From the NCBI GenBank assembly GCA_965221555.1, contig OZ244895.1:496001-560000 (forward strand): a stretch of DNA of 64,000 nt. The letters are read 5' to 3'. The notes below the pieces were generated by a model. It was not told the origin of the DNA and searched no databases. It was given only the letters and a program-made list of their open reading frames with translations. Numbering within the stretch: position 1 is the first letter of the stretch; each line of letters opens with the position of its first letter. Positions 38,257-47,199 of the stretch are shown in pieces. The DNA is from JAJEAD01 sp965221555. Its GTDB lineage: Bacteria > Pseudomonadota > Gammaproteobacteria > HK1. The translations under genes and the position numbers were made by a program.

Positions 38257-39822
38257 CTACTGCCGCCGAAGCTGATACCAGAACACAATGTTGGCATAGG
38301 GGGGGTTCGGCTCGAATCCCACGATGTCGTCACCGTGGGCGATGATGGTGGGCGCATCCATGACGAAGATTGAGGCCGCATCGTCGTGCAGGATGCGCTG
38401 CGCCCGCACCCACAGGTCGTTCGCCGCATCCGCATCGGTGGCCTCCAGCGCCCAGGCGTCGAACACGAGCCGGTCGAACTCATCGTTCCTGTGCCCCACA
38501 TAAGGCATCCAGCCGAGCGGCGAACTCGTGTACACCACCAGCCACGAGTAGGGCGACGGCACATCGCCCGCCGCGGTCACCACGAACACGTCGTATTCCT
38601 CGTTGTCGGGGTTGAACGCGTAGTCCCAGAACGCGCCGGTGGAGAGCTGCCGGATATTCAGATCAACATTGACCTTGGCGAGCTGTGCCTGCCACAGGCT
38701 CATCGCCTCCACAGTCTCCTTGACCCCCGCGGACAACGCGAGATCGAGCTCGAAACCGTCCGCGTGGCCCGCCTCCGCGAGTAGCGCCCCCGCCCGTTCC
38801 AGATCGAGTCGGTAGCGAGGGAAGTCGGCCGGCGCCTCCCAGAGTGACGAGGGACCGAAGCCCATCGCAATCTCGCCGTGACCGAGATAGAGGCCCTGGT
38901 GCACGTCCTCGTAGGGGAAGGTAAAGGCCAGCGCCTTGCGGACCATCGGGTCGTCGAGGGGTGGATTGTCGAGATCGAAACCGGCCACGAGGTGGGCGAG
39001 AAAGAGGACGGGATAAGCCACAAGCCCCGCCTGTCCCTGCAGCGATTCGAGCGAGTCGAAAGGCAGGGTGGAGGTCATGTCCGCATCGCCGGAGCGGATC
39101 ATCTGGTCGCGCACCGTGGGATCCTCGGTGATGACGTAGACGACTTTGGTGAACTGGCCTTCCTCCCAGCCTCCCCAGTACTCCGCGTAGCGGTCGAGTA
39201 CCACCCGGTTGCCCGGCTCGAAGGTCTCGAGCCGGTAGGGCCCGGTACCGGCATCGTTTCCGGCCGCCCACCACTCCGGCGTCTCGTCGACCGCACTCGC
39301 CTTGTAGATGAACATGCCGTACTGCGCCGACACGATCAGCGGCACGTTACGGGGCGCGCTCGCGACAAAACGCACGGTGTGGTCATCGACCACTTCGATC
39401 GACTCGATACCGATGAAGTCGTAGGCGACCATGCCGATCTCGATGTTGCGCTCGAGCGACGCCTTGACGTCGGCGGCGGTGAAGGGCGAGCCATCATGGA
39501 AGGTCACACCTTCGCGCAGGGAGAATGTCCACTCGGTGCCCTCCGGATTGGACTTCCAGGAGGTGGCGAGCACCGGAACCAGTCCCTCCTCGGGATCCCA
39601 ACGGGTCAGCGTCTCGTACACGTTGAAGCCGATGCTGGTATCCCACGAAAGCATGAAGGGCGGATCCGCCGAAGGCATGTCCCCGGCGACGGCGTGAATC
39701 GCCACGTTGTCGGATATCGCGGCGGCGGGAGAGGCGAACACGGCGAAGCCCGGCACGATGAACAGCATCGAGAGCATCGAGCCGAGGGTTCGTGTAAAGC
39801 GTGACGGGAAGGAGGAAGTCAT
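38257..39822 (-). CDS. Peptide/solute ABC transporter substrate-binding protein
   Basis: A 521-residue DppA/OppA-type binding protein with a signal peptide (SMLSMLFIVPGFAVFASPAAA, residues about 15-35). The family landmarks are YETLTRWDPEEGLVPVLATSWK, WTFSLREGVTFHDGSPFTAADV and GPYRLETFEPGNRVVLDRYAEYW. It is exported to the periplasm and feeds the divergent permease/ATPase operon 88 bases away. The ATG at 39822 has GAGGAG upstream. The ligand is unknown, but an M81 peptidase gene follows. Confidence 0.93.
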   Translation of the reverse strand: MTSSFPSRFTRTLGSMLSMLFIVPGFAVFASPAAAISDNVAIHAVAGDMPSADPPFMLSWDTSIGFNVYETLTRWDPEEGLVPVLATSWKSNPEGTEWTFSLREGVTFHDGSPFTAADVKASLERNIEIGMVAYDFIGIESIEVVDDHTVRFVASAPRNVPLIVSAQYGMFIYKASAVDETPEWWAAGNDAGTGPYRLETFEPGNRVVLDRYAEYWGGWEEGQFTKVVYVITEDPTVRDQMIRSGDADMTSTLPFDSLESLQGQAGLVAYPVLFLAHLVAGFDLDNPPLDDPMVRKALAFTFPYEDVHQGLYLGHGEIAMGFGPSSLWEAPADFPRYRLDLERAGALLAEAGHADGFELDLALSAGVKETVEAMSLWQAQLAKVNVDLNIRQLSTGAFWDYAFNPDNEEYDVFVVTAAGDVPSPYSWLVVYTSSPLGWMPYVGHRNDEFDRLVFDAWALEATDADAANDLWVRAQRILHDDAASIFVMDAPTIIAHGDDIVGFEPNPPYANIVFWYQLRRQ

Positions 39823-39869
39823 TGCCCGGGTCTCCTCTCTGTTTACGGCTCGCAAGCCGATGGGTGTTC

Positions 39870-39881
39870 CTGATATATCAG
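39870..39881. promoter_or_regulatory. Perfect palindrome in the divergent importer promoter region
   Basis: CTGATATATCAG is a perfect 12-bp palindrome, AT-rich against a GC-rich background, between the divergently transcribed binding-protein gene (start 39822) and the permease operon (start 39910). Its position suits an operator controlling both directions. A regulator gene is not adjacent. Confidence 0.45.
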
Positions 39882-39909
39882 CTTCTCTTTCGGCCGATCA
39901 ATCCGTCTG

Positions 39910-40947
39910 TTGAGCACCACCGAGTATCTCGTCCGCCGCCTCGCGCTCGCCGTGCTCGTTATCCTCGGCGTACTGATGATGACATTCGTGGTCTCGCGGG
40001 TGGTGCCGGGAGATCCCGCCCGCCTCTACGTGGGCTCGCGCGCGAGTCCGCAGGCCCTGGAGCAGGCGAGGGAGAAGCTCGGCCTGAACGACCCGCTCTT
40101 CGTCCAGTTCGCGCGCTACGTGCGTGACACCACGCGCGGGGAACTCGGCTACTCCTTCCGCACCAAGCGTCCCATTCTGGAGGATCTGAAGGTTCGCCTG
40201 CCCGCCACCATGGAGCTGGTGATCCTCGCGATGCTGCTCGCGGTGCTGCTCGGGGTACCGGTGGGTGTGTTGGGAGCGGCCCATTTCGGGCGGGGCGTGG
40301 ACACTCTGGTACGCGTGATCTCGATCGCCGGAGTCTCGATGCCGGCCTTCTGGCTCGCCCTGCTCCTGCAACTCGTGTTCTTTCTGTGGCTGGGGTGGCT
40401 GCCGCTCGGCGGCCGCATCAGCCAGAGCGTCTACTTCACGAACCCGATCGAGACGATCACCGGATTTCACCTGATCGACGCAGCGATCACTGGAAACTGG
40501 GTGGCGTGGCGCAACGCCGCCTGGCATGCGCTCATGCCCGCCGCAGTGCTCGCCACCTACCCGCTCTCCCTCACCATACGCATGACGCGGGCATCGATGC
40601 TGGACGTGCTTTCTGAGACCTACATCACCGCGGCACGGGCGGCTGGCCTCACCGAGACCGAGATCCGCTTCAAGCTCGCGCTCAAGAACGCGGTGGTGCC
40701 GACGCTCACCGTGCTCGGGCTCGTGTTCGCGTTCTCGATAACTGGTGCGGTCCTGGTAGAGATCATCTTCAACTGGCCGGGCCTCGGCAGCTACATGATG
40801 GACGCGATCCTGAACGACGACATTGCGGTGCTCTTCGCGGTAACTCTGGTCGTCACCTTCATCTACATCGCCGTCAACTTGACAGTGGACCTGGTGCAGG
40901 CCGGCCTCGACCCTCGCATCCGCATGGGCGGACGTAGCGATGCCTGA
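39910..40947 (+). CDS. ABC transporter permease (DppB-like)
   Basis: A 345-residue permease with six membrane spans, starting at TTG 39910. N-terminal YLVRRLALAVLVILGVLMMTFVVSRVVPGDPAR is the DppB/OppB start; the cytoplasmic EAA loop reads YITAARAAGLTETEIRFKLALKNAVVPTLT. It is the first gene of a four-gene operon (permease, permease, ATPase, ATPase). No convincing ribosome-binding site precedes the TTG, so the start is somewhat uncertain. Confidence 0.93.
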   Translation: MSTTEYLVRRLALAVLVILGVLMMTFVVSRVVPGDPARLYVGSRASPQALEQAREKLGLNDPLFVQFARYVRDTTRGELGYSFRTKRPILEDLKVRLPATMELVILAMLLAVLLGVPVGVLGAAHFGRGVDTLVRVISIAGVSMPAFWLALLLQLVFFLWLGWLPLGGRISQSVYFTNPIETITGFHLIDAAITGNWVAWRNAAWHALMPAAVLATYPLSLTIRMTRASMLDVLSETYITAARAAGLTETEIRFKLALKNAVVPTLTVLGLVFAFSITGAVLVEIIFNWPGLGSYMMDAILNDDIAVLFAVTLVVTFIYIAVNLTVDLVQAGLDPRIRMGGRSDA

Positions 40948-40953
40948 GGCGCG

Positions 40954-41868
40954 GTGAGCGCGCCACTTACCCTCGTTGAGCGCCTGCTGGGCAGCCCGCG
41001 GCTCCTGAGACTCGAGCCTGGCGGCGCGGCCTGGCATTTCCGGCGCGATCGGCTCGCGGTGTGCAGCCTCGGGGTGCTCACCCTCATCGTGGCACTGGCA
41101 CTCTTCGCCCCGCTGCTCACGCCCTACCCCGAGCAGGGAAGAGGTGAGCCTGCAATAGCCGAAAAGCTGAAACCCCCGAGCCTGGAGCATCCTTTCGGAA
41201 CCGACGCACTCGGCCGAGACGTGCTCGCACGGGTGCTCTTCGGAGCGCGCACTGCGCTGATCGCGGGTCTCGCGATTCAGATTGTGGCGGTGGTCTTTGG
41301 AACCGTCCTGGGAGCGACCGCAGGCTACTTCGGCGGTTGGGTGGACGACGCGATCATGCGGGTGACCGACGTGTTCCTCGCCTTTCCGCCCCTTCTGCTG
41401 GCGATGACCATCGCGGTGGTCCTGGAACCCAGCCTTGTGAACTCGATCATTGCGATCTCTATCACTTGGTGGCCCTGGTACGCCCGCATCGCCCGTGGAC
41501 AGGCGGTATCGGTGCGCGAGAGAGCCTACGTCCGAGCGGCACAGGGGATCGGTGTCGGCCGCGCCACCATCATTCGGCGGCACATCCTCCCGAACATCAT
41601 GACGCCAATCATGGTGCAGGCGACCCTGGATCTGGGCGCTGCCATCCTTACCGTGACCGCGCTCAGCTTTGTCGGGCTCGGCGTGCCACCGCCCACCCCG
41701 GACTGGGGCGCGATGATCAGTGAGGGCCGAGTGTACGTGCAGAGCGGACGATGGTGGGTGCCCGCCTTCCCCGGTCTCGCCCTCTTCCTCACCATCATGG
41801 CCTTCAACCTGATCGGAGACGGGATCCACATCGCCAGCAACCCGCGGACGCGCGAGGGTCAAAGATGA
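40954..41868 (+). CDS. ABC transporter permease (DppC-like)
   Basis: A 304-residue permease beginning at GTG 40954, six bases after the previous stop. The DppC landmarks are EHPFGTDALGRDVLARVLFGARTAL and the EAA loop YVRAAQGIGVGRATIIRRHILPN. Six spans are visible. Its stop overlaps the next start as ATGA. It pairs with the DppB-like subunit to form the channel. Confidence 0.94.
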   Translation: MSAPLTLVERLLGSPRLLRLEPGGAAWHFRRDRLAVCSLGVLTLIVALALFAPLLTPYPEQGRGEPAIAEKLKPPSLEHPFGTDALGRDVLARVLFGARTALIAGLAIQIVAVVFGTVLGATAGYFGGWVDDAIMRVTDVFLAFPPLLLAMTIAVVLEPSLVNSIIAISITWWPWYARIARGQAVSVRERAYVRAAQGIGVGRATIIRRHILPNIMTPIMVQATLDLGAAILTVTALSFVGLGVPPPTPDWGAMISEGRVYVQSGRWWVPAFPGLALFLTIMAFNLIGDGIHIASNPRTREGQR

Positions 41869-42854
41869 CGGAGAGTGTGCACCTTGCGGTGGAGGATCTT
41901 GAAATCCGCTTCCCAACCCCCCGGGGTGAGCTGCACGCGGTTCGCGGGGTAAGTTTCGAGGTACGGCAGGGAGAGATGTTCGGCATAGTCGGGGAATCGG
42001 GCTGCGGAAAGACGGCAACGGGACGAGCGCTCATGAAGCTCGTGCCTCCGCCCGGGCGCATCGCCCGCGGCCGCATCCTTTACCACGGCGAGGATCTTGC
42101 CCCCAAGAGTGAATCCGAGATGCGCGAGTTGCGCGGTCGGCGCATCGGCATGGTGTTCCAGGACCCTTCGCAGGCCCTGAACCCCCTGTTCACGATAGGG
42201 CGGCAGCTTGAGCGCATCATGCGGCGCCACCGCATCGCCGCGGGCGCGGCGGCGCGTGAACGTGCCCAAGACCTCCTCCACGAGCTCGGACTGCCGCATC
42301 CGGCCGGCATCCTCCGGAGCTACCCGCACCAGCTGTCGGGGGGAATGCAGCAGCGCGTCATGCTCGCCACCGCGCTTTGTGCGGAACCCGATCTCCTCAT
42401 CGCCGATGAGCCGACCGCTGCCCTCGACGTAACGATTCAGTCCCAGATCCTCGATCTGCTGCTAGCACTGCGCGAGGAGCGGGCACTGACCATACTGCTC
42501 ATCAGCCACGACCTGGGGCTCGTAGCCGAGACCTGCGAGCGGGTGGCTGTCTTCTATCTCGGCCGGATCGTCGAGGAAAGCACCGCCTCCGATATCTTCG
42601 CCCACCCGCGGCACCCCTACACGCGGGGGCTGCTCTCGGCCCTCCCGGAACAGCAGAGCTTCGGCGAGGCTCTGCATGTCATTCCGGGCTCGGTGGGCAC
42701 GATCTTCGGGGAGCGGCGAGGTTGTGCGTTCGCGCCGCGCTGCGGGCACGCGATGACGGTGTGCGCGAGTGTCGACCCCACACCCATCCCGGTCGGTTCA
42801 ACGCAGCGAAGCGCCTGCCATCTGCATCGCGAGGGAGGGGGCGAACCGCGATGA
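41865..42854 (+). CDS. ABC transporter ATP-binding protein (DppD-like)
   Basis: A 329-residue ATPase with Walker A GESGCGKTATGRA, Q-loop VFQDPSQALNP, signature LSGGMQQRVMLATAL and Walker B LLIADEPTAALD. The C-terminal oligopeptide domain has the conserved cysteine cluster region (GCAFAPRCGHAM). Start and stop both overlap their neighbours by four bases (ATGA). Confidence 0.95.
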   Translation: MTESVHLAVEDLEIRFPTPRGELHAVRGVSFEVRQGEMFGIVGESGCGKTATGRALMKLVPPPGRIARGRILYHGEDLAPKSESEMRELRGRRIGMVFQDPSQALNPLFTIGRQLERIMRRHRIAAGAAARERAQDLLHELGLPHPAGILRSYPHQLSGGMQQRVMLATALCAEPDLLIADEPTAALDVTIQSQILDLLLALREERALTILLISHDLGLVAETCERVAVFYLGRIVEESTASDIFAHPRHPYTRGLLSALPEQQSFGEALHVIPGSVGTIFGERRGCAFAPRCGHAMTVCASVDPTPIPVGSTQRSACHLHREGGGEPR

Positions 42855-43834
42855 GCGCCACGGCGCAGGAATCCCTCTTCGAGGTACGGGGCTTGAATGT
42901 CGACTACGTCACCTCGCGAGGCTTCCTCGGGCGGCCACGGCAGACGGTTCGCGTGCTCGACGCTTTCGAGCTCCAGATCCGCCGGGGGGAGACGCTGGGA
43001 GTGGTGGGCGAATCGGGCTGCGGCAAGACGACGCTGGCGCACACTCTCGCTCGCTTCATCCGCCCCGCGGGAGGCGAAGTCCGCTTCGAGGGACGGGATG
43101 TTCTCTCCATGAATCCGACGGCGACGCGCAACTACCGCCGGCACGTGCAGCTCGTATTCCAGAACCCCTTCTCCTCGCTCAACCCCCGAATGCGGGTGCA
43201 CTCCATCGTCGCGGAGCCCCTGCTGACCCATCTCGACCTCGAACGCGAGGAGCTCGACGCACGGGTCGAGGCGCTGCTGCGGGAAACCGGACTCGGGCGC
43301 GAGCACATGGACCGCCATCCCCACGAGCTCAGCGGCGGCCAGGCCCAGCGCGTCGCACTGGCCCGGGCCATTGCGCTCCGACCCCGGATGCTCCTCCTCG
43401 ACGAGCCCACCTCGGCGCTCGACGTCTCGGTGCAGGCCCAGATCCTCAACCTGCTGCTGAAGCTCAAGCGCGAACACGACCTCACCTACATGATCATCTC
43501 CCACAGCCTCGGCGTGATCCGGCAGGTGAGCGACCGCATCGCGGTCCTCTACCTCGGAGAGATTGTCGAGCAGGGGACGCGGGAGAACGTGTTCGGAGCG
43601 CCCCGACACCCCTACACGCAGGCGCTCCTCGCCGCGACCCCGGCGCCGGATCCGGAGCGGCGACGTGCCCGCTCAGTCCTCGGCGGCAACGTCCCGAACC
43701 CGGCGAACCCGCCCCCGGGCTGCCGCTTCCACACCCGCTGCCCCCACGCGATATCGGTGTGCCGGACCCGGAAGCCTTCCCGGCATCAACTCGCCGAGGG
43801 ACACTGGGCCGCCTGCCATCTCATCGCGACCTAA
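42851..43834 (+). CDS. ABC transporter ATP-binding protein (DppF-like)
   Basis: A 327-residue ATPase with Walker A GESGCGKTTLAHT, Q-loop VFQNPFSSLNP, signature LSGGQAQRVALARA and Walker B LLLDEPTSALDVSVQAQ, and the C-terminal GCRFHTRCPHAISVC cysteine motif. It closes the operon. Its TAA stop consists of the first three bases of repeat copy D, so the element begins exactly where the reading frame ends. Confidence 0.95.
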   Translation: MSATAQESLFEVRGLNVDYVTSRGFLGRPRQTVRVLDAFELQIRRGETLGVVGESGCGKTTLAHTLARFIRPAGGEVRFEGRDVLSMNPTATRNYRRHVQLVFQNPFSSLNPRMRVHSIVAEPLLTHLDLEREELDARVEALLRETGLGREHMDRHPHELSGGQAQRVALARAIALRPRMLLLDEPTSALDVSVQAQILNLLLKLKREHDLTYMIISHSLGVIRQVSDRIAVLYLGEIVEQGTRENVFGAPRHPYTQALLAATPAPDPERRRARSVLGGNVPNPANPPPGCRFHTRCPHAISVCRTRKPSRHQLAEGHWAACHLIAT

Positions 43835-44010
43835 ACCGCAAGTTTCACCGATCTCTGAACTTGCGGACGCCAATATCCTCGTGTTGGCGCGCCGTACTCC
43901 CTCAAGCCGCAACGATTTCGTATCGGCTGCGCCTTCAGCTTTTTTTGGTCCGTGCGCCCACTACCTCGGCATCTTGGCATCCTCGCCAAGAAAATCGGTA
44001 AATCTGCGGG

Positions 44011-44013
<3 letters not shown>
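43832..44013. repeat. Dispersed repeat element, copy D (fills a convergent gap)
   Basis: A 182-bp short-form element. The left end TAAACCGCAAGTTTCACCGA supplies the TAA stop of the plus-strand ATPase gene. The right end, read on the minus strand, TGACCCGCAGATTTACCGAT, supplies the TGA stop of the peroxiredoxin gene. The element therefore fills the whole intergenic space. GGACGCCAATATCCTCG, CAAGCCGCAACGATTTCGT and GGCATCTTGGCATCC match the other copies. A short stem-loop followed by seven T lies at about 43930-43953. Confidence 0.88.
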
Positions 44014-44478
<465 letters not shown>

Positions 44479-44793
44479 CGCTACCACTCCATCAGGTTCC
44501 AGGAGACGCGCATTGTAGTGGGGGGAGAGGCGTACCACCTTCAACCCCGCTCCAACGGCGCCCTTCAATCAACCCCGGGCCGGCTCTTCGCAGGCCGTGA
44601 ACCGAACAGACACAATCCGGCGGTCGGCGCTTTGGAGCCTCCGGCCTCTCGTTCCTGGCATACCGGACAATCCGTCAATCACGCATGGAGACGTGATCCG
44701 CGCCGGAACAGCCGGGGCAGAGCACCTGTGTGTTGATTCGGATGCGCCGAGGGGTCACCAGGCCCGGACCGGCTGTCCGGGCGCTGTCTGCGC
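44479..44793. other. 315-bp intergenic region, no gene seen
   Basis: It lies between the peroxiredoxin start and the stop of the double EctC-like gene, both minus strand. It contains a GC-rich dyad (CCGGACCGG...CTGTCCGGG) near 44765-44782, which might act as a terminator-like hairpin for nothing obvious on the plus strand. No coding potential is convincing. Confidence 0.4.
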
Positions 44794-45624
44794 CTAAGGT
44801 GACGGGCCGGCGGGGATCGGTCCGGTGGGCGGATAGGAGCCGTCCTCGTCGTGGGTCTCGTTTCCGGTCAGGGGCGGATTGAACACGCTGATGAGGTGTA
44901 CGTCGTCCACCGCCTCGATATGGTGGCGGTCGTCGGGGCCCACGAGATAGAGACCGCCGGGTCCGAGGCGATGGACATCCCCGCTCGCGTAGTCGGTCAC
45001 CGCGAGGGTGCCGTCGAGGACGAGGTTCGCTTCCCAGTGGTGCTTGTACCAGAGATCGAGCGCGGTCCCGGCTTTTGCGCGCACCCCGTGGAGCGAGAAG
45101 CCCAGGTTGTCGGTGGCGAGCAGGTAGCGGGTGCTGGTGACCGCACCGCCCACGAGGACGAGCTCGTTCCCCGCTCGCCGCACGTCCTCCAAGGTCTTCA
45201 CGAACATGCGCGGCTGGCCGGGCGGAATCTCACCCGTGGGGGGATAGGCGCCGTCCTCGTCGTGGGTTTCCTCGCCCACGATGGGCGGATTGAACACACT
45301 GATGATGCGCATGCTCTCGTTCTCGTCCCGAGTGACCCGGTGCCGGTCGGTGGGGCCCACGCAGTAGAGGACACCGGGCGCGAGGGGCCATTGCTCGCCG
45401 GTGTCGCGGTCCTCGAGGACTCCGTGACCGGAGCGGACGAAATTCGCCTCCCAGTGGTTCTTGTACCAGAGGTCCGAACTCCGGCCGCCTTGCGCCCTCG
45501 CTTCGGAGACGCTGAAGCCGACACCGTCGGACTTCGTGAGCAGGCGCACCGCCGACGCCTTGCCGTGCGAGATCGAGATTACCCGGCCTTCCGCCTCGAG
45601 TTGGTCCATGGTCCGAATGAGCAT
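44794..45624 (-). CDS. Tandem ectoine-synthase-like (EctC) double-domain protein
   Basis: A 276-residue cupin protein made of two EctC domains, residues about 1-130 and 140-268. Ectoine synthase normally is a single chain of about 130 residues that cyclises N-gamma-acetyl-diaminobutyrate. In each half the family iron ligands keep exact spacing: Glu59-Tyr87-His95 and Glu198-Tyr226-His234 (intervals 28 and 8, as in EctC Glu57-Tyr85-His93). FNPP and ETHDEDG follow in both. No ectA, ectB or ask gene is in the window, so it is a solitary EctC relative, perhaps acting on another substrate. The ATG at 45624 has GGGGAGGA upstream. Confidence 0.9.
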   Translation of the reverse strand: MLIRTMDQLEAEGRVISISHGKASAVRLLTKSDGVGFSVSEARAQGGRSSDLWYKNHWEANFVRSGHGVLEDRDTGEQWPLAPGVLYCVGPTDRHRVTRDENESMRIISVFNPPIVGEETHDEDGAYPPTGEIPPGQPRMFVKTLEDVRRAGNELVLVGGAVTSTRYLLATDNLGFSLHGVRAKAGTALDLWYKHHWEANLVLDGTLAVTDYASGDVHRLGPGGLYLVGPDDRHHIEAVDDVHLISVFNPPLTGNETHDEDGSYPPTGPIPAGPSP

Positions 45625-45660
45625 GCGAGGTTCCTCCCCGTGAAATCGCACGGTTCATGC

Positions 45661-45846
45661 TAACCCGCAAACTGCACCGGTTTCTAAACTTGTGGACGCC
45701 AATCCGCTCGCTGTCGCGGACCTTCCTCGCACAAGCCGCAACGACTTCGTGTCGGTTACGCCGTGCGTGTCTTTCGGTCCGTGCGCGCCCCAGTTTCGGC
45801 ACCCTGGCGCCGGAAGCGGCCGAGAATCGGTGAAGTCGGCGGGCTA
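45661..45846. repeat. Dispersed repeat element, copy E
   Basis: A 186-bp short-form element bounded by TAACCCGCAAACTGCACCGG and the inverse of TAGCCCGCCGACTTCACCGA. Core words CAAGCCGCAACGACTTCGTG, CTTTCGGTCCGTGCG and ACCCTGGCGCCGGAAGCGG match other copies, with more drift. It lies 36 bases upstream of the double EctC gene and 73 bases after the Rieske gene stop. Confidence 0.82.
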
Positions 45847-45919
45847 AACTACTGCGCGGGCGACGCCGAGAATCCCGAGGGACCGGGAAGGGTGCGGCGC
45901 CCCGGGGGACGCCTGCGGC

Positions 45920-47068
45920 TCAGGCCGTCGCAGTGTGCTCGCGCAGGGCCTTGAGCACCTTGGCCTGAAAGCCGTGCACCGCGTGCTCGCTGAAGTGCGG
46001 ACGCTGCGAATTGGCGACGATGCGCCCCTGGGTATAGCCGAGACTGTGCAGGCCGCGCTGGACGCTTTCGCAGAGGGGTACGTCCTCGTCGCGCACCACG
46101 TCCACGAACTCGATCACCTCCCGCTGCTCACGCGTCGGCTCCTCGGTGGGGAAGTACCACTCCACCCACTGTACCGTGCGTTCGGGACCCGCCGGCTCGT
46201 GATGGAACACGTTGAGATAGCCGCCGGGATACACCTCGAGGGCGAAGTTGGGCCAGAGCAGCCAGCTCCCGAACTCGCGCGCATCGCCGTCGCGTTCCAT
46301 CGAGCGTGCGTAGGCGGTCGACTCCCCCACCCCCCGGCTCGCGTGACTGTGGTACTCGGGATGAACGGTGATCTGGTAGGTGTCGAGGTCGAGCGAGCCC
46401 TGCAAGAGGCCGGGATGCTGATTGGGGCAGTGGTAACACTCCGAGTAGTTCTCGACCGAGTTCTTCCAGTTCGCGGCAAGCGGAATCTTGCGTTCGTATG
46501 CGAGCTTCAGGTTCTCGACATCGGGGGAGAGCTCCCGGATCTCGCGGTCGAGGCCCTCGCGTCCCTCCATGATCGGCCTCGCCTGCGGGTCGAGGTTCAC
46601 GAACACGAAGCCGCAGAAGAGCTCGGCGCGCACCTGGCACAGACGGATGCCGCCGCGATCGAAATCCGCGACCTCGTCACTGTGGCGGGCGTGGCGGAGT
46701 TCCCCTGAGAGCTCGTAGCTCCAGTTGTGGTAGGGACACACGATCGCGGAGTGGAGACGGCCCGCGCCCTCTATCAGTCGATGGGCGCGATGCTGGCAGA
46801 CATTGTGAAAGGCACGAAGCTCGCCGGCCTGGTCGCGCAGCACCACCACGCTCTGGTCGCCGATGTCCCGGACACAGTAGCGCCCGGGCTCCGCGACCCG
46901 GCTCACGTGACAGACGTACTGCCAGGTTCGGGTGAAGATCGCCCGCTTTTCAAGCTCGAACACCGCGGGATCGTGGTAGTAGCTCCCGGGCAGGGTATGC
47001 GAGCGGTAAGGATCGTCGGAAAAGCGCCCGACATCGGGCAGTGCGGTGGTAACCCCAGCGTGTGCCAT
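45920..47068 (-). CDS. Rieske non-heme iron oxygenase, alpha subunit
   Basis: A 382-residue oxygenase. The Rieske [2Fe-2S] ligands are Cys91-x-His93 (VCQHRAH) and Cys111-x2-His114 (CPYHNW). The mononuclear iron site is in NWKNSVENYSECYHCPNQHPG with His213 and His218. The ECYHC-type motif is shared with enzymes acting on quaternary amines (glycine-betaine, choline, carnitine and stachydrine oxygenases). It needs a reductase, which is not encoded nearby. The ATG at 47068 has GAGGAG upstream and is divergent from the MFS gene, 131 bases away. Confidence 0.9.
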   Translation of the reverse strand: MAHAGVTTALPDVGRFSDDPYRSHTLPGSYYHDPAVFELEKRAIFTRTWQYVCHVSRVAEPGRYCVRDIGDQSVVVLRDQAGELRAFHNVCQHRAHRLIEGAGRLHSAIVCPYHNWSYELSGELRHARHSDEVADFDRGGIRLCQVRAELFCGFVFVNLDPQARPIMEGREGLDREIRELSPDVENLKLAYERKIPLAANWKNSVENYSECYHCPNQHPGLLQGSLDLDTYQITVHPEYHSHASRGVGESTAYARSMERDGDAREFGSWLLWPNFALEVYPGGYLNVFHHEPAGPERTVQWVEWYFPTEEPTREQREVIEFVDVVRDEDVPLCESVQRGLHSLGYTQGRIVANSQRPHFSEHAVHGFQAKVLKALREHTATA

Positions 47069-47199
47069 CGATTCGCTCCTCACTGGCCGGCAAGCCAAGC
47101 ATAATCCCGCGAGGCATCGCTCCGCCATGCCCGGCGGAGCCCGCCGTACCGCTCCCGGTCGGGTGCGACTTCGCATTGACAACCCCAAACGTCCCGAAC

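Noticed and set aside
39898..42018. A minus-strand open frame of about 700 codons opposite the Dpp permease genes.
   Set aside because: It is antisense to clearly conserved permeases, with no domains and repetitive His/Glu/Arg composition.
43930..43953. A stem-loop followed by seven T in repeat copy D as an intrinsic terminator.
   Set aside because: The stem is only four to five pairs, and the T-run is not conserved in other copies, so a terminator call is not supported on its own.
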